Virus record (IMG/VR): IMGVR_UViG_3300047281_000050
Span: 1-35,532 of that record
Reading direction: 5' to 3' (one strand)
Source of the DNA: a virus
Length of the DNA stretch: 35,532 nucleotides
Shown here: positions 32,487-35,532 of the stretch, piece by piece
Layout: every line of letters begins with the position of its first letter
How positions within the stretch are numbered: position 1 is the stretch's first letter
The notes under the pieces: model-generated
The model's database searches: none
Told to the model about the DNA's origin: nothing
Seen by the model: the letters and a program-made list of their open reading frames with translations, nothing else
Translations under genes and position numbers: made by a program

Positions 32487-32648
32487 CTATGCAGAAAAAT
32501 CTCTACTATGATGACCCGGAGCTTCCTTTTCAGGAACAGCTTCGTTCAATAATGGTGGTGTAACTTCTTCTGTTGCTACTACTGTATCTACTGCCGTATC
32601 TACTACTGTCTCATCGATATAGGCTTCTATTGCTTTTGCTTTTGCCAT
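32487..32648 (-). CDS. Small acidic-then-basic protein, 53 aa
   Basis: The frame runs from the ATG at 32648 to a TAG at 32487. The sequence starts MAKAKAIEAYIDETVVDTAV, has an ETVVDTAVDTVVATEE imperfect repeat, and ends EAPGHHSRDFSA. The leader has the AAATTAAG-type A-rich motif seen at other genes here. The HHSRDF ending is an uncommon short motif. It lies in the run of very small genes upstream of the lysis cassette. I do not recognise a family. Confidence 0.45.
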   Translation of the reverse strand: MAKAKAIEAYIDETVVDTAVDTVVATEEVTPPLLNEAVPEKEAPGHHSRDFSA

Positions 32649-32666
32649 TTTTACTTAATTTAATAA

Positions 32667-32840
32667 TTAACAATATGGATTTTTACCACCCATTCCTTTT
32701 CCTGAAGCAGCTTTTGTAACTCTACTAGTTACGCCATTACTGTCAGCTTTAATTTTAATTCCTGAGCTCTCAACTGATGTGCTTGGCATCTGCATACGAG
32801 ATGAACCCGGTAAATTCGGAGTATCTTTTTGATTAGCCAT
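32667..32840 (-). CDS. Microprotein with TPNLPxSSRxQ tag, 57 aa
   Basis: The ATG at 32840 shares a base with the preceding stop (TAATG). The protein is MANQKDTPNLPGSSRMQMPS followed by a Ser/Lys/Gly-rich tail that ends GMGGKNPYC. Residues 7-17 (TPNLPGSSRMQ) match the start of the neighbouring 53-aa protein (TPNLPASSRLQ), while the rest differs. The C-terminal Cys could cross-link or bind metal. It is likely unstructured on its own. Role unknown. Confidence 0.55.
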   Translation of the reverse strand: MANQKDTPNLPGSSRMQMPSTSVESSGIKIKADSNGVTSRVTKAASGKGMGGKNPYC

Positions 32841-33001
32841 TATTTCTTTTTGATTGCAGTTTTTACAATTCCTTTTAAGGCTCCTTTTACTACTCCTTTA
32901 GCAGCTCCTTTAATTGCTCCTTTGATAGCAGGTTTTGCCATTGAAGCTCCTTGCAATCTTGAAGATGCAGGTAAATTTGGTGTTGATTTTGACTTTGCCA
33001 T
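32840..33001 (-). CDS. Microprotein with cationic KGAx tetrapeptide repeats, 53 aa
   Basis: After MAKSKSTPNLPASSRLQGAS, residues 24-51 follow a strict four-residue period (AIKG, AIKG, AAKG, VVKG, ALKG, IVKT, AIKK). This puts Lys and Gly in fixed register, so one helix face is cationic and another hydrophobic/Gly. There are no acidic residues at all. Such a helix resembles membrane-active or nucleic-acid-compacting peptides. The N-terminal TPNLPxSSRxQ segment is shared with the next gene, to which it is joined by TAATG. An A-rich leader precedes the ATG. Confidence 0.55.
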   Translation of the reverse strand: MAKSKSTPNLPASSRLQGASMAKPAIKGAIKGAAKGVVKGALKGIVKTAIKKK

Positions 33002-33029
33002 TTTAATTTAGTATTTATGTTAATAATTA

Positions 33030-33296
33030 TTATTTTAATTTTATTCTGTCTGAAAATGATGCTAATCCATGTATTCTACTATCCCCTGTATTACTACCTG
33101 TTTTTTTATTAGCATTAGCCGCTCTTTGTGCAGCAGCTTTTTTACGAACCTCTGATGCCTTGCTTTGTCTTTCACTAGACCTTTTCTCTATATCAGATAG
33201 AGCAGATTTTATATCTGTAATAGGAGTTATTGTGTTAGGAGTTTTAGACAATGGAGTGTCTCTTCCTTCTTGTTTTGTTTTTTCTATAATAGCCAT
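33030..33296 (-). CDS. Charged helical small protein, 88 aa
   Basis: Residues 1-30 are polar (EGRDTPLSKTPNTITPITDI). Residues 30-65 form a Ser/Glu/Lys/Arg-rich helix (SALSDIEKRSSERQSKASEV), followed by an Ala/Lys-rich stretch and the ending IHGLASFSDRIKLK. It starts 5 bases after the stop of the first gene of the operon. The family is not recognised. Its charge and setting resemble the other microproteins of this cluster. Confidence 0.5.
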   Translation of the reverse strand: MAIIEKTKQEGRDTPLSKTPNTITPITDIKSALSDIEKRSSERQSKASEVRKKAAAQRAANANKKTGSNTGDSRIHGLASFSDRIKLK

Positions 33297-33301
33297 GATT
33301 T

Positions 33302-33529
33302 TTATCTATTAGGATTTTGACTTTCAGCAGACAAAGGAGCGCTTGTTGGTGCAGCAGCAGGAGCGGAAAAAGGTGTTGCTATTTGCTGTATAGCAGTATC
33401 TGCCGTTCTTTGAAATTTTGTAATTGGCTGAGTAAAAGATTGAGCCATTGGTTGCAATCCCGAACTAACAGGTTGCGGTTCAGATGTAGCCGCTAATGGA
33501 GTATCAGGTCTTTGATTATTTAATGCCAT
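33302..33529 (-). CDS. Ala/Pro/Ser/Thr-rich low-complexity protein, 75 aa
   Basis: This is the first gene of the leftward microprotein-lysis transcript. It lies about 30 bases after the minus-strand -7 box at 33559. The sequence is rich in Pro, Ala, Ser, Thr and Gln (QPVSSGLQPMAQSFTQPITK; PFSAPAAAPTSAPLSAES) and is probably disordered. The opening RPDTPLAATSE resembles RDTPLSKTPN of the next protein. No Cys or membrane segment is present. Function unknown. Confidence 0.5.
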   Translation of the reverse strand: MALNNQRPDTPLAATSEPQPVSSGLQPMAQSFTQPITKFQRTADTAIQQIATPFSAPAAAPTSAPLSAESQNPNR

Positions 33530-33548
33530 AATTATCGTTTTAAATTAA

Positions 33549-33556
33549 TAACTTTG
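33549..33556 (+). promoter_or_regulatory. Candidate rightward -7 box (TAACTTTG) before the winged-helix gene
   Basis: TAACTTTG matches TAnnTTTG and lies 25 bases before the ATG at 33582, so transcription would start near 33563. It interlocks with the leftward box at 33559-33566 through the palindrome TTTGTACAAA (33553-33562). No clear -33 TTG is seen. Confidence 0.5.
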
Positions 33557-33558
33557 TA

Positions 33559-33566
33559 CAAATGTA
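33559..33566 (-). promoter_or_regulatory. Candidate leftward -7 box (TACATTTG) of the microprotein operon
   Basis: On the minus strand the site reads TACATTTG, with a TTTG 22 bases upstream (plus-strand CAAA at 33589-33592) that could act as the -33 element. Transcription would start near 33552, about 22 bases before the ATG at 33529. The two boxes overlap face to back, so polymerase should not use both at once. Confidence 0.55.
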
Positions 33567-33581
33567 TAAAAAAAAAATTAA

Positions 33582-34022
33582 ATGAAATCAAATACAGATG
33601 ATTACCTAAAATATTGGAGGGTAGTAAGACAGTTCATAAAAGTTAAATATGATTTAACTCAAGGAGACTTAGAGATGTTGTTATTTTTATACTCTGAAAA
33701 ATATTTCGGAAGAGATAAATTCGATGAGTTTGACGACCTACTTGGTTGGGATGTATATCGTTTTTTTAGACTCCAACAAGATGGTTGGATTGTAAAGTTT
33801 AGAAATCAAGTTGGTAAAAGAAAGGCTCTATACCAATTAACGATTAAATCTACTAGAATGATTCAATCAATCTATCGGAAACTAAGCGGAGAAGAAATCC
33901 CCGTTAGTAGTTCCAATAGTAAAATGTTCTTTAAGAACGTATCTTATACTGACAAAAGATACAAAGAGATGATTACTGAAATGAATAAAGCTATAAAACA
34001 ACAACAACATCCCTCTCCGTAA
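33582..34022 (+). CDS. Winged-helix-like protein, 146 aa; only rightward gene
   Basis: The N-terminal 90 residues resemble a MarR-type winged helix as found in many Bacteroidota phages: YWRVVRQFIKVKYDLTQGDL, then EMLLFLYSEKYFGRDKF, the recognition-helix-like LGWDVYRFFRLQQDGWIVKF and a wing-like GKRKALYQLTIKSTRM. The C-terminal part is basic and Ser-rich, and the last residues overlap the 3' end of groES on the other strand by 32 bases. It is preceded by an A-rich leader. It may act as a regulator of the divergent promoter or in replication. Convergent overlap with groES and the interlocked promoter make it the pivot of two opposite transcripts. The DNA target is unknown. Confidence 0.6.
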   Translation: MKSNTDDYLKYWRVVRQFIKVKYDLTQGDLEMLLFLYSEKYFGRDKFDEFDDLLGWDVYRFFRLQQDGWIVKFRNQVGKRKALYQLTIKSTRMIQSIYRKLSGEEIPVSSSNSKMFFKNVSYTDKRYKEMITEMNKAIKQQQHPSP

Positions 34023-34254
34023 TGATGGTGTATTGTTTATCATCAATTAACATTGTAAACCCATGCGCTTTATCGTAGTAGATGTCGTCATTTTTCTTGA
34101 TGTTATCAACATCTGTTCCTGATGCGATAACGATACCACGTTTATAGCGCATTTGGTTCACATCTTCTCCTGATAGAATCAATCCTGATTCTGTTTTCAA
34201 CTCTTCATCAATAGTCTTGATGATAATATATTTTCCTATAGGCTTTAATGACAT
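33991..34254 (-). CDS. groES: Co-chaperonin GroES, 87 aa
   Basis: The opening MSLKPIGKYIIIKTIDEELK corresponds to the first strands of GroES. It is followed by a mobile loop TESGLILSGEDVNQMRYKRG (residues 21-40) that carries the hydrophobic tripeptide LIL, the counterpart of the GroEL-binding IVL of E. coli GroES. Then come GIVIASGTDVDNIKKNDDIY and the closing strands QYTIITERDVVVVL. At 87 residues it is about 10 shorter than bacterial GroES because the roof-loop region (near residues 45-55) is reduced. It should cap the phage GroEL or the host one, as gp31 does for T4 capsid folding. It lies 8 bases after the Acb2-like gene in the groEL operon. Confidence 0.8.
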   Translation of the reverse strand: MSLKPIGKYIIIKTIDEELKTESGLILSGEDVNQMRYKRGIVIASGTDVDNIKKNDDIYYDKAHGFTMLIDDKQYTIITERDVVVVL

Positions 34255-34262
34255 AGTTTTTT

Positions 34263-34658
34263 TTATTTTCTAAAGGTTAGCAATTTTACCACATTCATCT
34301 GAGTGTTCAGAATCTCTCCGATAGTATGTTGAAACAAAGACTCTTTCAATTGGTCCCTGTAACCCGGTGCAATACCTTTCTCCAAATCTCCTTCGTAGTA
34401 TGGGTTCTCGTAATCTTGATTTACCAAATCTGCTAACTCTGCACAAAGCTCTTTTGCTTTTTGTACTTTTTCATTTCCTGATGGATTGAATGTTAATCCA
34501 ACAAGTTGTTCCCCGAATGTCAATGTTTCTTTTTTCATTTTTTCTTTTATTTTTACAATTATTTCTCTAACTCTTGCGGCTCTCTCGTAATCCTTTGCTA
34601 TTACATACCTTGTCTTTATTTTTTCTAAAGATTCCAATATCTCTATAAGGCTACTCAT
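34263..34658 (-). CDS. UVR-motif helix plus Acb2/Tad1-type hairpin-like domain, 131 aa
   Basis: Residues 1-40 (KIKTRYVIAKDYERAARVRE and onward) look like the helical UvrB/UvrC-type motif (dyE.AA.lRd). From residue 47, GEQLVGLTFNPSGNEKVQKA, AELADLVNQDYENP and the ending EILNTQMNVVKLLTFRK match, by my recollection, small phage proteins annotated as Acb2/Tad1 hairpin domains. In those the opening is F-x-P-S-G-x-x-x-V and the close is A-x-M-W-A-V-K-A-x-T. Acb2 and Tad1 sequester cyclic nucleotide or cyclic ADP-ribose signals of CBASS and Thoeris immunity. The start at 34658 forms ATGA with the preceding gene, favouring the long form; Met41 could give a shorter product. The assignment is from memory of motifs. 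Confidence 0.45.
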   Translation of the reverse strand: MSSLIEILESLEKIKTRYVIAKDYERAARVREIIVKIKEKMKKETLTFGEQLVGLTFNPSGNEKVQKAKELCAELADLVNQDYENPYYEGDLEKGIAPGYRDQLKESLFQHTIGEILNTQMNVVKLLTFRK

Positions 34659-34888
34659 AGCCCAAACCTTTTTATGTTTTCTATGAACTTTCTCTTGTCT
34701 CCATCTTTAGGATACAACGCCACGTCTATATATCCTGTGCCTCTTCTGTGATTTACAGCCTCAACCCTGAAGTCGATAAACATTGGATTCTCATCCAACA
34801 ATCCTTGGCACTCTTCCAAGTCTGCCATGCCGGATTGGTTTAACCCATATACCTCAATTGTTACAAAGTCAATTCCTCTTATTTTCAT
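34655..34888 (-). CDS. Conserved small phage protein, 77 aa
   Basis: The protein has strands KIRGIDFVTIEVYG and FIDFRVEAVNHRRGTGYIDV, with an acidic helix between them (MADLEECQGLLDENP) and a basic helical end (DKRKFIENIKRFGL), a beta-alpha-beta layout. No motif of a known enzyme is seen. It overlaps the membrane-protein gene by 20 bases and the next gene by ATGA, so it is co-translated with the chaperonin operon. The charged, strand-rich shape would suit binding of a protein or nucleic acid. Role unknown. Confidence 0.5.
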   Translation of the reverse strand: MKIRGIDFVTIEVYGLNQSGMADLEECQGLLDENPMFIDFRVEAVNHRRGTGYIDVALYPKDGDKRKFIENIKRFGL

Positions 34889-35081
34889 CTTTCCAATTTA
34901 GCCAAAATCCAACGCCTACAACTATATTCATTCCCATCGATGCCACTATCTCCATAAAGTCCTGATAGATATTTACCGTTAGGTGTACGTGTCCTACCAT
35001 CCAAAAAGGTATTGATAGGTTGCACGCCACCCATATAACAGTAAATCTTATAAACTCTTTAGTTCTCTTGAGCCTGCTCAT
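34869..35081 (-). CDS. Small membrane protein, 70 aa
   Basis: Two hydrophobic segments are visible (FIRFTVIWVACNLSIPFWMV, residues 11-30, and FMEIVASMGMNIVVGVGFWL, about 42-62), each able to cross a membrane. The connecting loop contains His and Thr, and both ends are basic (SRLKRTKEF; NWKDENKRN). It overlaps groEL by 23 bases and the next gene by 20. Such a short two-segment protein might be a holin-like, superinfection or host-takeover protein; nothing in the sequence decides. No signal peptide cleavage site is obvious. Confidence 0.5.
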   Translation of the reverse strand: MSRLKRTKEFIRFTVIWVACNLSIPFWMVGHVHLTVNIYQDFMEIVASMGMNIVVGVGFWLNWKDENKRN

Positions 35082-35532
35082 AACTACGAGCCATTGTTAT
35101 TGTAGTGTCAGTACTTAAAATAGTCACAGCTACACTCACGGCATTTTGTAATGCACTCCTCGTTACTTTCAATGGGTCAATTACTCCCATCTTAATCAAG
35201 TCTCCAAACTCTCCGGTTTTAAGGTTATACCCTTCTCCCACTACAAATGGTCCACTATACACATCCTCAACTTTCAATCCGGCATTTGCCAAAATTTGAA
35301 TTAAAGGTGCTTGAAGTGCTTGAACTACAATCTCAAGAGCAACCTCACGCTCTTTATTTTCGCTTAGAAATTCAGGAGAAATCTCAATATTCAACGCTTC
35401 TTCAAATAATGCTCTACCTGCACCGGGTAAAATACCTTCTTCAAGTGCAGAACGTACTGCACAAACAGCGTCATCTACCCTATCGTACAGCTCTTTTTGC
35501 TCCAAATCTGTCTGTCCACCTACGAAAATAAC
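35059..35532 (-). CDS. groEL: Phage chaperonin GroEL, C-terminal part (runs off right edge)
   Basis: The frame is open through the right edge (VIFVGGQTDLEQKELYDRVD and onward) and covers the last 157 residues. It shows the GroEL equatorial domain: DRVDDAVCAVRSALEEGILP with the catalytic-aspartate counterpart of E. coli Asp398, GYNLKTGEFGDLIKMGVIDP with the nucleotide-binding Asp495 counterpart, and KVTRSALQNAVSVA. The GGG loop is GAG here. The inter-ring contact region has Ile, Lys, Glu and Asp where E. coli has Arg452, Glu461, Ser463 and Val464. The C-terminus is short (ARSYEQAQEN) and has no GGM tail. It should fold phage proteins, probably the capsid, with the GroES encoded three genes downstream. 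Confidence 0.8.
   Translation of the reverse strand, partial: VIFVGGQTDLEQKELYDRVDDAVCAVRSALEEGILPGAGRALFEEALNIEISPEFLSENKEREVALEIVVQALQAPLIQILANAGLKVEDVYSGPFVVGEGYNLKTGEFGDLIKMGVIDPLKVTRSALQNAVSVAVTILSTDTTITMARSYEQAQEN

Noticed and set aside
35247-35531. 94-codon plus-strand frame opposite groEL
   Set aside because: The opposite strand encodes clear GroEL motifs across the same bases; the plus frame has no recognisable features.
1-35532. Recoded stop codons, as in some crAss-like phages
   Set aside because: TAA, TAG and TGA all end genes at sensible places and no long gene is interrupted, so the standard code fits.
1-35532. CRISPR arrays, tRNA genes, integrase or transposase
   Set aside because: I saw no evenly spaced repeats, no tRNA-like cloverleaf signatures and no recombinase motifs on either strand.

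Overview
This window is part of an AT-rich, tailed double-stranded DNA phage genome whose host is most likely a flavobacterium or another member of Bacteroidota. The host inference rests on promoter-like boxes of the TAnnTTTG type, A-rich leaders without Shine-Dalgarno sequences, a FISUMP-type adhesin domain, and a virion module resembling that of crAss-like and related Bacteroidota podoviruses (terminase, portal, capsid, ring proteins and a giant 'stabilization' protein, with no tape-measure gene). Both window ends cut through genes. Genes fill nearly all of the window, and no gene-free stretch exceeds 100 bases. Standard stop codons (TAA, TAG, TGA) are all used. I see no replication genes, integrase, tRNA or CRISPR array.

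All genes but one are read leftward, so the order below follows transcription from right to left. At the right edge (35.5-34.0 kb) a tightly overlapping operon carries the C-terminal third of a phage GroEL, a small membrane protein, a 77-residue protein, a two-part protein (UvrB/C-like helical motif plus a domain resembling Acb2/Tad1-type hairpin proteins that counter nucleotide-signal immunity), and a GroES. A lone rightward winged-helix-like gene (33.58-34.02 kb) follows, fired from a palindromic site where two divergent -7 boxes interlock. From 33.5 to 31.4 kb lies a run of very small proteins, several basic or low-complexity and two sharing an N-terminal tag, together with a probable virion decoration protein. 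The lysis cassette (31.5-29.8 kb) chains a 44-residue basic protein, a holin, a DUF5675 candidate endolysin, a DUF6321-like protein and a u-spanin through TAATG junctions.

A new promoter at 29.81 kb leads into a coiled-coil protein, a Dps-like helical protein, two tandem tail-fibre paralogues (one with a self-cleaving S74 chaperone domain) and small genes. Next come a possible double GroES-fold protein, a 2OG-Fe(II) oxygenase, a TerS-position protein, the large terminase, the portal, a scaffold-like protein and the major capsid protein. A strong palindromic hairpin follows the capsid gene. A second terminator, abutting a promoter, separates the head genes from the tail genes. The tail block (14.6-5.1 kb) holds two ring/adaptor proteins, the 1621-residue stabilization protein, a FISUMP adhesin and a beta-rich virion protein. 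A GNAT acetyltransferase with its own -7 box precedes three internal/ejection proteins, the last running off the left edge.

The most unusual content is the chaperonin system. The GroEL fragment keeps its ATPase residues but differs at all four positions altered in the laboratory single-ring mutant SR1. It is accompanied by a canonical small GroES and possibly a second, tandem GroES-fold protein beside the terminase. The Acb2-like candidate lies between groEL and groES. All family assignments were made by reading the sequence; no database search was run.
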